Below are positions 1-6,484 of a stretch of DNA of 30,745 nucleotides, piece by piece. The position numbers and the translations under genes are program-made. Positions within the stretch are counted from its first letter, which is position 1. Every line of letters starts with the position of its first letter. Under the pieces are notes generated by a model that was not told the DNA's origin, made no database searches, and worked only from the letters and a program-made list of their open reading frames with translations. Origin of the DNA: JACOZM01 sp035289385. Lineage in GTDB: Archaea; Nanobdellota; Nanobdellia; Woesearchaeales; GW2011-AR9. Location of the stretch: NCBI GenBank assembly GCA_035289385.1, contig DATDXI010000030.1:1-30745 (forward strand), read 5' to 3'.

Positions 1-113
1 CGGATGCCGAATGGATAGACAATGACGGCACCATCAGCCAGCTGAAGTTTGACCTGGATGGTGCAACCAACCTGGGAACTATTTATATTGATTATATCCG
101 GTTTTATAAGGAA
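1..113 (+). repeat. Direct repeat copy 1 (end of beta domain)
   Basis: Positions 1-113 match 1648-1760 with a single mismatch (110 versus 1757). It encodes the end of the same domain that closes the protein, showing domain duplication within the gene. The repeat is cut by the window edge, so its full length is unknown. Confidence 0.97.
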
Positions 114-1763
114 GGAACACAAATACATTCTGCCTGCTCATCTGACAATGACTGCCCAGCAGACAGCTATTCTACTAATTTCTGTTCAGGAAATAATATG
201 GTAAAGACTTTTAGCGATTACACTTGCCAATATCCGGAAACAGCAGAAGCACAATGTATTACTAATATACAGAGTGTAAATGTAGAAACTTGCACATACC
301 AATGCTCTAATGGTCAATGTATTACTGATCCTTGTGCAGGAATTGATTGTAATGATTATTGTGATGGCACAACTAGCATGGTCTCAGGAACCTGCAGCTT
401 AGGAGTATGTTCTTACACCGCACAAACAGATTCAGTAGACTGTGGATATGTTCAGCCCGCCTGCTCATCAGACAATGACTGCCCGGCAGACACCTATTCC
501 ACAAATTTCTGCTCTGGAAACAATGTCAAAAAGATATTTACGGACTCTAGCTGCATAAATCCGGGAACAGCAGAAGCGCGGTGTGTAACCAGTGAAGAAG
601 ACATAACTCAAGAAACATGCACTTACCAATGCTCTAATGGTCAATGTGTTACTGATCCTTGCGCAGATATTGCCTGCAGTGATTATTGCGATGGCACGAC
701 GCACATGACCTCCGGAACATGCAGTCAGGGAGCATGTTCTTACACCGCACAAGAAGATTCTACTGACTGCGGATATATACCACCTACCTGTTCCTCTGAC
801 AATGACTGCCCAGCAGACAGCTATTCCAGTAATTTCTGCTCCGGAAGCAATGTGATAAAGACTTTTACCGATTATACTTGTCAAAATCCGGGAACGGCAG
901 AAGCGCAGTGTGTAACCAGTGAAGGAGACATAACTCAAGAAACATGCACTTACCAATGCGCTAACGGTCAATGTGTTACTGATCCTTGTGCAGGAATTGA
1001 TTGTAATGATTATTGTGATGGCACGACTAGCATGGTCTCAGGAACCTGCAGCTTAGGAGTATGTTCGTACACCGCACAAACAGATTCAGAAGACTGTGGA
1101 TATGTACCACCTGCCTGTTCCTCTGACAATGACTGCTCAGCAGACAGCTATTCCACTAATTTCTGCTCAGGAAATAATGTGGTAAAGGCATTCACTGACT
1201 ATTCCTGCCAGAATTCGGGAACGGCAGAAGCGCAATGTATCTTTACCACTACTGACCAAACTCAGCAGATCTGCAGTTCTGATCAGGTCTGTCAGAATGG
1301 GATCTGTGAAAGCACGGCAAGAGAGGAGATCAGCATTGATGAATTTACCACGAGGGAATACTGGACGGAGAACCCCTGGTACAATAGGGGCAGCACCTCA
1401 GGTGGTAATTATGTAGGCACGATTACAGGAGCGCTGGATCCTTACTTCTACAAGAACGTAACGGGCTTTGATGAAAGCTATGACCATCTGGAGATGAAGT
1501 ATAAAGGCTATACCTATGGACCGCGCCACCTGGTGATGTCTTATGTTGACGGGACGGATTGTTTGGCCTACAAAAGCTCCTGCAGGAATGCCTGGAATAA
1601 TTCCCTGATCAATGATGGGCAGTGGCATATTATAGACGTAGAAGTTACGGATGCCGAATGGATAGACAATGACGGCACCATCAGCCAGCTGAAGTTTGAC
1701 CTGGATGGTGCAACCAACCTGGGAACTATTTATATTGATTATATCCGGTTTTATAAAGAATGA
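3..1763 (+). CDS. Modular Cys-rich secreted/surface protein, 5' end outside window
   Basis: The frame is open from the left edge, so the gene begins upstream; an internal Met at 198 is not a credible start. The visible part starts with the end of a beta-rich domain closing on IDYIRFYKE. Then come tandem Cys-rich units of 109 residues (each starting CSSDNDC), and finally a second copy of the same beta domain, roughly from TTREYW to the stop. The terminal domain, rich in Trp/Tyr/Gly, looks like a concanavalin/carbohydrate-binding-type fold; this is inference from composition. Paired cysteines suggest extracellular disulfides. No enzyme motif is visible. The likely role is adhesion or glycan binding at the cell surface, as for other modular repeat proteins of DPANN archaea. 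Signal peptide and any catalytic part would lie upstream. Confidence 0.8.
   Translation, partial: DAEWIDNDGTISQLKFDLDGATNLGTIYIDYIRFYKEGTQIHSACSSDNDCPADSYSTNFCSGNNMVKTFSDYTCQYPETAEAQCITNIQSVNVETCTYQCSNGQCITDPCAGIDCNDYCDGTTSMVSGTCSLGVCSYTAQTDSVDCGYVQPACSSDNDCPADTYSTNFCSGNNVKKIFTDSSCINPGTAEARCVTSEEDITQETCTYQCSNGQCVTDPCADIACSDYCDGTTHMTSGTCSQGACSYTAQEDSTDCGYIPPTCSSDNDCPADSYSSNFCSGSNVIKTFTDYTCQNPGTAEAQCVTSEGDITQETCTYQCANGQCVTDPCAGIDCNDYCDGTTSMVSGTCSLGVCSYTAQTDSEDCGYVPPACSSDNDCSADSYSTNFCSGNNVVKAFTDYSCQNSGTAEAQCIFTTTDQTQQICSSDQVCQNGICESTAREEISIDEFTTREYWTENPWYNRGSTSGGNYVGTITGALDPYFYKNVTGFDESYDHLEMKYKGYTYGPRHLVMSYVDGTDCLAYKSSCRNAWNNSLINDGQWHIIDVEVTDAEWIDNDGTISQLKFDLDGATNLGTIYIDYIRFYKE
135..1238 (+). 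repeat. 327-bp tandem coding repeat, three full units plus a partial fourth
   Basis: Units begin at 135, 462, 789 and 1116, a spacing of exactly 327 bp (109 codons). Each unit carries about twelve Cys, starting at CSSDNDC and including TYQCSNGQC and YCDGTT. The fourth unit stops near 1238, where the terminal domain begins. Units are not equally similar along their length: unit 3 resembles unit 2 in its first half and unit 1 in its second half. Confidence 0.95.
1648..1760 (+). repeat. Direct repeat copy 2 (end of beta domain)
   Basis: Second copy of the repeat at 1-113, followed directly by the stop codon at 1761-1763. Near-identity at DNA level implies recent duplication or gene conversion between the two domain copies. 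Confidence 0.97.
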
Positions 1764-1802
1764 GAAGCTGCTGGAGAAGGCATACTATTAAACTATTCTA
1801 AG

Positions 1803-1934
1803 GGCTCAGTAGAAAATGTCGCGAATGTTGCCAGCAGGCATTAAAAAGCTTCGTCAGATAAAGTACATTGCTGTTCATTTTACTCAGATTATATTTACTG
1901 AACAGCTGCCTGCGAGACATTTTCTACAGAGCCG
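1803..1934 (+). mobile_element. 132-bp hairpin element with 8-bp target duplication, upstream of lysS
   Basis: Imperfect terminal inverted repeats (GGCTCAGTAGAAAATGTC against GACATTTTCTACAGAGCC) enclose the element. The 8-mer ATTCTAAG flanks it on both sides (1795-1802 and 1935-1942). Inside are a 7-bp helix (GCAGGCA/TGCCTGC), an unpaired 29-nt stretch on one strand only (1841-1869), and an inner hairpin (GCTGTTCA/TGAACAGC, 1870-1906). The unpaired stretch is related to that of the elements at 6256 and 12067. The terminal sequence recalls IS6-family ends, which also give 8-bp duplications; this is a resemblance only. No protein is encoded. Confidence 0.8.
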
Positions 1935-1948
1935 ATTCTAAGGAAATC

Positions 1949-1956
1949 TTTATATA
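1949..1956 (+). promoter_or_regulatory. TATA box of lysS
   Basis: TTTATATA begins 30 nt before the lysS ATG, implying transcription starts at or next to the start codon. The target duplication of the upstream element ends 6 nt before it, so only the BRE-sized stretch separates element and TATA. Confidence 0.8.
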
Positions 1957-1978
1957 ACTCGCACTCATCCCCCAGCAC

Positions 1979-3517
1979 ATGGCTCTGGAGATAGACCCTA
2001 ACAAATTACAGAAGAAAAAGGACATCGAAGCAGACGGCATCAATCCCTATCCCTATCATTTTCCCCAGATGCATCATGCTACTGATATCAATAAGAAGTA
2101 CGCTAAACTTCTTGCTGGAGACCATACGACAGACAAAGTTTCAGTGGCAGGAAGAATCATGCTCCGAAGGGTCATGGGCAAAGCAGCCTTCTTCCATATT
2201 CAAGATCAAAGCAGCAAGGTGCAGGTTTACCTTCAGCAGAATACCTTAGGGGCAGAAACCTATGAAAGGATCACAAAAAAAACAGATACAGGAGATCTGA
2301 TAGGAGTAGAAGGAGTCATCTTCAAGACAAAGATGGGTGAAGTCACCATCAATGCCCAGAAGGTAGAGATCCTTTGCAAATCTCTCTTGCTTATGCCGGA
2401 GAAGTACCATGGCTTGAAAGATGAAGAGCTTCGCTACCGGCAGAGATATGTCGATCTTGCCGTCAATCCTGATGTCCGTGATGTTTTTGTCAAGAGAAGC
2501 AAGATTATTGAGGAAGTCCGTGCTTTTTTTATCGAAAAAGGATTTATGGAAGTGGAAGTTCCCACATTGCATACGATCTATGGAGGGGCTAATGCCCGGC
2601 CGTTTGTCACCCACATCAACACTTGGGATATGAAGATGTACCTTTCTATTTCTCCAGAACTCTTCTTGAAGAAGCTGTTGGTCGGCGGTTTTGAGAAAGT
2701 ATTTACGATATGTAAAAATTTTAGAAATGAAGACGTTGATACTTCTCACAATCCTGAATTCACGATGCTGGAAGCCTATCAGGCTTTTGTGGATTACAAT
2801 ACGATGATGATATTGCTAGAGCAAGTCTATGAGCGGGCTTGCATTGCTGTCCATGGAACAACGAAAGTCCGCCAAAAATTCCGCGGCAAAGATGTGGAGA
2901 TCGACTTTAAAGCTCCTTGGAAAAGGATGACCTTATTACAGTCGTTGAAAGAATTTGCCGGATTGAATGTTGCCCATGCCCCTTTAGATGAATTGAAGAA
3001 GCTGATGAAAGGATACAATATTGATTATGAGGGGGATTTAACTTGGGGATTGGCTGTCCAGCTGCTCTTTGAAGAGCTTGTTGAAGATAAACTCATCCAG
3101 CCGGTCCATATCACCGACCATCCTGCGGAATCCACTCCACTCTGCAAGAAAAAACGGGGAGATGACCGCTTGATCGAACGATTTGAATCGTTCTGCATGG
3201 GGATGGAACTATCAAATGCTTATTCTGAATTGAATGATCCTGTTCTGCAGAGAACATTATTAGAGCAGCAAGCCTCTCAGCTTAGGGGGGGGGCTGAAGA
3301 AGCCCATCCCATGGATGAAGATTTCCTTAACGCCATTGAATTTGGCATGCCCCCTGCGGGGGGATTAGGATTTGGGATTGACAGGATGACGGTCATTTTA
3401 ACAGGAGCTGAATCGATAAGGGATGTCATCTTGTTTCCGACGATGAAGCCAGTTGTTGAGGAAGAAAAAATATCGAAGAAGGAAGCAAAAAGGAATGGTA
3501 CGCAGAAAATAGTTTAA
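1979..3517 (+). CDS. lysS: Lysyl-tRNA synthetase, class II
   Basis: Charges tRNA-Lys with lysine using ATP. The 512-residue length fits bacterial-type class II LysRS. An N-terminal OB-fold anticodon-binding domain (around VAGRIMLRR to QVYLQ) precedes the class II catalytic core. Motif 2 is FRNEDVDTSHNPEF near residue 247, and motif 3 is GLGFGIDRM near residue 461 with the following SIRDVILFPTMKP. Many archaea use the unrelated class I enzyme; DPANN often carry this type. The start is fixed by the TATA box 30 nt upstream and no Shine-Dalgarno is needed. Nine G in a row at 3285-3293 encode an Arg-Gly-Gly stretch. The stop overlaps the stop of the convergent HATPase gene by the bases TTAA. Confidence 0.97.
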   Translation: MALEIDPNKLQKKKDIEADGINPYPYHFPQMHHATDINKKYAKLLAGDHTTDKVSVAGRIMLRRVMGKAAFFHIQDQSSKVQVYLQQNTLGAETYERITKKTDTGDLIGVEGVIFKTKMGEVTINAQKVEILCKSLLLMPEKYHGLKDEELRYRQRYVDLAVNPDVRDVFVKRSKIIEEVRAFFIEKGFMEVEVPTLHTIYGGANARPFVTHINTWDMKMYLSISPELFLKKLLVGGFEKVFTICKNFRNEDVDTSHNPEFTMLEAYQAFVDYNTMMILLEQVYERACIAVHGTTKVRQKFRGKDVEIDFKAPWKRMTLLQSLKEFAGLNVAHAPLDELKKLMKGYNIDYEGDLTWGLAVQLLFEELVEDKLIQPVHITDHPAESTPLCKKKRGDDRLIERFESFCMGMELSNAYSELNDPVLQRTLLEQQASQLRGGAEEAHPMDEDFLNAIEFGMPPAGGLGFGIDRMTVILTGAESIRDVILFPTMKPVVEEEKISKKEAKRNGTQKIV

Positions 3518-4098
3518 ACTACTTTTCTCTCTAAGCGTAATCGTACCTTTATCTCATTCCCCGGAGGTGTCCAAGCTACTTCATCACAAACCCTTAAGAC
3601 ATAAAAGAGCCCTTGGCCGATAGAATCTTGCGGCTTTTTTTCTCTAAACGTATTGTAAGATCTTCTGGTTCCTCTGGCCTTTATTTCACAGGCTTGCAGA
3701 TGAGCATAATCAAACCCTATCCCCTCATCCCTAACCACCACTTCTAGAAGATCAGACTCCGGTTTCTTGACAAGCTGATGAGAGATCATCGTCACTTTAC
3801 TGTCATCATAGCTATTTCCATGCTCCTCGGCATTAGTGATGATGCCGTACATAACGTCGCTTATCACATCGCCACCAACTATCCCTGGACGAAGAGAATA
3901 ATTTTCCCGGAGGTGATAAATCCCCATGATTCTTTCTGAAACTGCCGCAGCTAAGGTACATGTCAGCCAATGCCGCTCATCATTTCCATGAGGATCAGGA
4001 AGAATAGCCTGAAATCCCGGTTCCTTTTCGATGCGAAGTGTAGTTCTATCTACTTCCACTAATCTTGCAAAGTCGACATCAGCGATTATTTCTTCCAT
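3514..4098 (-). CDS. HATPase-domain protein, RsbW/anti-sigma-like
   Basis: A GHKL-type ATP-binding fold of 194 residues with all the usual boxes: N-box NAEEHGN (about 89-95), G1 box DEGIGFD (124-130) and G2 box GQGLFYV (161-167). There is no histidine-phosphotransfer or sensor domain, so it matches the compact RsbW/SpoIIAB serine-kinase type rather than a sensor histidine kinase. Archaea lack sigma factors, so the target is unknown; a partner-switching or ATP-dependent binding role is inferred. The longer open frame to 4176 is rejected because its extra N-terminus is encoded by a tRNA 3'-end fragment. I choose the ATG at 4098, which has an AT-rich TATA-like stretch about 24 nt upstream. Confidence 0.8.
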   Translation of the reverse strand: MEEIIADVDFARLVEVDRTTLRIEKEPGFQAILPDPHGNDERHWLTCTLAAAVSERIMGIYHLRENYSLRPGIVGGDVISDVMYGIITNAEEHGNSYDDSKVTMISHQLVKKPESDLLEVVVRDEGIGFDYAHLQACEIKARGTRRSYNTFREKKPQDSIGQGLFYVLRVCDEVAWTPPGNEIKVRLRLERKVV

Positions 4099-4153
4099 GT
4101 TCAATATTGATTTTAATTTAAACTCCCCTCTTAAACGCCTCAGAAACAAACGG

Positions 4154-4174
4154 TGTGGACGGCAGGGTTCGAAC
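4154..4174 (-). repeat. Displaced 3' end of tRNA-Leu (possible att site)
   Basis: Twenty-one bases identical to 4612-4632, which cover the discriminator base, acceptor 3' strand, T-stem 3' strand and T-loop of the tRNA-Leu gene. No other part of a tRNA is present here. Integrases commonly leave such a fragment when they insert at a tRNA 3' end, so 4175-4611 may be the remnant of an integrated element. Confidence 0.75.
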
Positions 4175-4230
4175 AATAACCTTATCTGCCTAGCTCTGAC
4201 TCCATTCTCCTTTTTTCTAACTTTCCTTCA

Positions 4231-4332
4231 AAAAGTCATAAAAATTCGACGTCGAATTTTTAGGACACAAGAAATCCAGCAACCCATTCATCTACGCCCT
4301 AAAGAGCGTAGCTTTCTGGATTTCTTTGTGTA
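4231..4332. mobile_element. Two-hairpin element, short form (lacks 54-bp inner hairpin)
   Basis: Homologous to 28472-28628 and 30604-30745, sharing the left edge AAAAGTCATAAAAATTCGAC and the right edge GATTTCTTTGTGTAA. Here the left arm is a bare palindrome (AAAAATTCGACGTCGAATTTTT), because the 54-bp inner hairpin of the other copies is missing exactly at 4250/4251. The right hairpin (GAAATCCAG with CTGGATTTC) has the tip CTACGCCCTAAAGAGCGTAG. Confidence 0.85.
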
Positions 4333-4353
4333 AACAAAAAGGAATGGATGAAT

Positions 4354-4587
4354 CTATTGGTAATGTTCTGTCGTTAATCGTTGCAAATCATCTAGCAAAC
4401 CTACTTGATTGAGTTGTCTGGGAGCAGTCTCTAGAGACGTAGCATAATCACGAAGGTCTGAAGGAAGTGGGCTGTATCTTCTTAATTCCAGTGCTACCCC
4501 TCTCTCATTAATGATAGGAGTATCCCTCACAACAGCAATTACTTCAGTTAATATTTCAGCTCTTCTTTGATCTGTTTCAATGCCCAT
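4354..4587 (-). CDS. Hypothetical protein, 77 residues
   Basis: A small protein I do not recognise. It is mostly helical in appearance, without membrane segment, Cys cluster or known motif. Support for being real: an ATG preceded by a good Shine-Dalgarno (GGAGG, about 6-10 nt upstream) and an acceptable residue composition. It lies just 24 bp beyond the 3' end of tRNA-Leu on the same strand, within the stretch bracketed by the two copies of the tRNA 3' end. It could therefore be leftover cargo of an integrated element. Readthrough from the tRNA promoter is possible, but an A-run (T-run in the transcript) lies between. Confidence 0.5.
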   Translation of the reverse strand: MGIETDQRRAEILTEVIAVVRDTPIINERGVALELRRYSPLPSDLRDYATSLETAPRQLNQVGLLDDLQRLTTEHYQ

Positions 4588-4603
4588 TTTTTTCCTCCAC
4601 TAT

Positions 4604-4611
4604 AAAAAAAA
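4604..4611 (-). terminator. T-run after tRNA-Leu
   Basis: Eight T in the transcript directly after the discriminator base; T-runs are the usual archaeal termination signal. Confidence 0.6.
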
Positions 4612-4712
4612 TGTGGACGGCAGGGTTCGAACCTGCGTAGGCACTAAGCCAATGGGTATCTTCCACTGAAATGTCCTAAGCCCATCCCGTTTGACCACTC
4701 CGGCACGTCCAC
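4612..4712 (-). tRNA. tRNA-Leu (anticodon UAG) with 17-nt intron at 37/38
   Basis: Read on the minus strand: acceptor GTGGACG/CGTCCAC with discriminator A and no encoded CCA. The D-stem is CCG/CGG, the anticodon stem ATGGG/CCCAT, and the T-arm GCAGG-TTCGAAC-CCTGC. A long variable arm (GGC/GCC stem) marks a class II tRNA. Anticodon TAG is at 4676-4678. The anticodon stem only closes if 17 nt (4658-4674) are removed after base 37. The junctions form a bulge-helix-bulge: 3-nt bulges GG^A and AT^A, each cut after the second base, around a CTTA/GAAG helix with one A-G mismatch, then a CAT/GTG intron stem. The mature form is 84 nt. A TATA-like ATATAAAT lies about 30 nt upstream (near 4741-4748). 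Confidence 0.95.
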
Positions 4713-4880
4713 GCCAATAGCTTCATTTTTGCGGTTGTTATTTATATCTTTCGGAGATATTTTTGGAGACACCTGTATGATGTAATCAGATTGTCAGCAG
4801 ACAAAAAAAATGCCAAACTGCAACCTCAATATCCTAATTCCACAATGTTTAAAAGCCCATTTTCCTAGGAACCTATACCT

Positions 4881-5582
4881 ATGAACAAAGGAATGAACAG
4901 CAAGTTCTTGATTGGGCTTCTTGGAGTAATTTTACTGGTCTTATCAGCGTGCAATCCAAATAATAGCCTTACCGGAGATATTGTAGCTGACTCAAATGAT
5001 TCCTGCAGCGCTCTTAGCGGATCAGCAAAAGATACTTGTTATCTGGAAGCTAAAAAATGCAGCAAGATAACCTCATCAACGTTAAGAGATTCCTGTGTTG
5101 TAGAATTAGCGAAGATCAACAATGATCTGGAAGTCTGTAACTTGATTCAAAGCAACAAGACAGTTGCTTATTGCCAGGAACAGATTGCTATTGCCACCAA
5201 CGACCAAAGGATATGCAGCAACATGGAAGAAGGATATTGGAAAGACAACTGCAACTATCAACTCGGATTAAGCAATAATAACGAAGACTTCTGCGGCTTA
5301 GTCATCGACTTACGGCAGCGGGAAGAATGTTTTGAGAAAGTTGCTTTAGAAATCAATAATTATAAGATATGCAGGTACTTTTCAGAGAATTTCAGGAAGG
5401 ATAAATGCTACTATAATATAGCCGTTGACCTTGCCGATGTGAAGGTCTGCCGCTGGATTAACTCGCAAACGAGCAAAGATGCCTGTGTCAAGAAGATTGC
5501 AAAGAATACCGAAAATAAAGAGCTGTGTGAAAGAGTATATTTTGAGCAGATCAAAGAAGATTGTTATGCTATGTTTAATTGA
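4881..5582 (+). CDS. Lipoprotein with eight Cys-pair repeats
   Basis: The N-terminus is a lipoprotein-type signal: basic start, hydrophobic stretch (FLIGLLGVILLVLSAC) and a lipobox LSAC with Cys at about residue 24. The mature part consists of eight repeats of roughly 26 residues, each with a Cys, a second Cys 9-12 residues later (often xDxC or xExC), then a short helix-like linker ending in an aliphatic residue before the next Cys. This spacing suggests stacked helical hairpins locked by disulfides, similar in principle to Sel1/TPR-like solenoids. Function is unknown; surface-anchored binding is inferred. A TATA-like GTTTAAAAG lies about 33 nt before the ATG. Met5 is an alternative start. 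A 16-bp direct repeat (5564-5579, 5584-5599) spans the stop codon. Confidence 0.75.
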   Translation: MNKGMNSKFLIGLLGVILLVLSACNPNNSLTGDIVADSNDSCSALSGSAKDTCYLEAKKCSKITSSTLRDSCVVELAKINNDLEVCNLIQSNKTVAYCQEQIAIATNDQRICSNMEEGYWKDNCNYQLGLSNNNEDFCGLVIDLRQREECFEKVALEINNYKICRYFSENFRKDKCYYNIAVDLADVKVCRWINSQTSKDACVKKIAKNTENKELCERVYFEQIKEDCYAMFN

Positions 5583-5705
5583 TTTATGCTATGTTTAATG
5601 GAGAGGAATAGTTTTAGATTTTTCTTTAGGCTTTATGAACTGATAAAAAAGAGAGAAATGAATGGAGAGAGAGAGAAAAAAAATAGAAAAGAATTCTAGA
5701 AAAGA

Positions 5706-5879
5706 TTATTTCGCATTTTTCTTATTCCACGTGTACTTCCGGCGTGCCGCAGTTGCACCATAGCCGCAGGAAGCGCATCTCTTCTTCCGGACATGGTACG
5801 CCCTACGCCCGCATCTCTTACATGGAATGTGGGTTTTCTTCCCGCTTTTTCTTCCGTGACTAGCTGTTCCCTTGGTCAT
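5706..5879 (-). CDS. rpl37e: 50S ribosomal protein eL37 (L37e)
   Basis: Encodes 57 residues beginning MTKGTASHGRKSGKKTHIPC, with the zinc ribbon CKRCGRR ... CASCGYG and a basic tail ending KKNAK, all diagnostic of eL37. It is a zinc-binding protein of the large subunit in archaea and eukaryotes. It follows the Lsm gene on the same strand with 28 bp between them, the classic archaeal Lsm-eL37 operon that links RNA processing and translation. A Shine-Dalgarno-like GAGGAG lies about 10 nt upstream of the ATG, in the gap between the two genes. Confidence 0.97.
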   Translation of the reverse strand: MTKGTASHGRKSGKKTHIPCKRCGRRAYHVRKKRCASCGYGATAARRKYTWNKKNAK

Positions 5880-5907
5880 AGGTTAAATCTCCTCGATAAC
5901 TATAGCA

Positions 5908-6135
5908 TTATGCCGGAGAGATGATCGTTATCGTATCTCCACGGATAAACACTGTCCCTAGTTTTCTCTTCAGCTCACCATTTTGGTGCTCTTCAGCTTC
6001 TTCTAAGACAGTATTGATGTGAATATCAAATGCACGTAATTTTCCTACATATCGCGTACCGTTTTTCAAGTCTACCATCACTGACTTGTTTCTAGCATGA
6101 TTTAAAGTATCTAAAGGCCTTGAACCATCTTCCAT
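5908..6135 (-). CDS. lsm: Sm-like archaeal protein (Lsm/SmAP)
   Basis: 75 residues with the two Sm motifs: Sm1 around KSVMVDLKNGTRYVGKLRAFDIHINTVL (conserved D and N positions) and Sm2 at GTVFIRGDTITIIS. Archaeal Lsm proteins form ring-shaped hexamers or heptamers that bind U-rich RNA. It is upstream of eL37 in one operon. A G-rich stretch (GGGGG) sits about 9 nt before the ATG and can act as ribosome binding site. Length is normal for the family. Confidence 0.96.
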   Translation of the reverse strand: MEDGSRPLDTLNHARNKSVMVDLKNGTRYVGKLRAFDIHINTVLEEAEEHQNGELKRKLGTVFIRGDTITIISPA

Positions 6136-6255
6136 TTTATATTACCCCCTTCGAATTTTCTATTTAGAATGAGTTTGTTATATAAATCTATCGCTGATTT
6201 GTGAGGAAATAACTTTCAAAAATATCTCCAATATCGGCAAAACCAATCCTTCAGA

Positions 6256-6440
6256 GTATGTATTTAGTTCGGTCAAAAATAGTGGCTGGGTCAAGAGGTA
6301 AAATCCATTAAGGACTTCGTAAGATAAAGTTAGTTGCGAGGCTTTAAGCGTAAACATATAGTTTTTCATACAGTTCTTACTGAAAGCCTCGCTGGATTTT
6401 ACGACCTGCCACTATTTCTGGTATGGAGCTAAATACGTAC
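6256..6440 (+). mobile_element. 185-bp MITE-like hairpin element with perfect 8-bp target duplication
   Basis: Long imperfect terminal inverted repeats of about 50 bp, starting GTATGTATTTAG and ending CTAAATACGTAC. The element is flanked by CCTTCAGA on both sides (6248-6255 and 6441-6448). Helices are ATAGTGGC/GCCACTAT and TAAAATCCA/TGGATTTTA, then a one-sided unpaired 28-nt segment at 6308-6335, then an inner hairpin GCGAGGCTTT/AAAGCCTCGC. It is the same length as, and clearly homologous to, the reverse-oriented element at 12067-12251. It encodes no credible protein. The right end lies 14 nt upstream of the translin TATA box. Confidence 0.9.
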
Positions 6441-6454
6441 CCTTCAGAGAAAAG

Positions 6455-6462
6455 ATTATAAA
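6455..6462 (+). promoter_or_regulatory. TATA box of the translin gene
   Basis: ATTATAAA begins 30 nt before the ATG, so the mRNA is probably leaderless. The target duplication of the upstream element ends 6 nt before this box, the same spacing as at lysS. Confidence 0.75.
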
Positions 6463-6484
6463 CAAACCTATCGTTTGCAGCAGT

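Noticed and set aside
4099..4176. N-terminal extension of the HATPase protein
   Set aside because: The extension is encoded by the displaced tRNA-Leu 3' end and lacks promoter support.
5564..5599. 16-bp direct repeat at the stop of the lipoprotein gene
   Set aside because: Looks like a simple short tandem duplication after slippage; no element or site can be argued.
6178..6369. 63-codon open frame on the minus strand
   Set aside because: It overlaps the MITE-like element at 6256-6440 and ends in its internal hairpin; composition does not suggest a protein.
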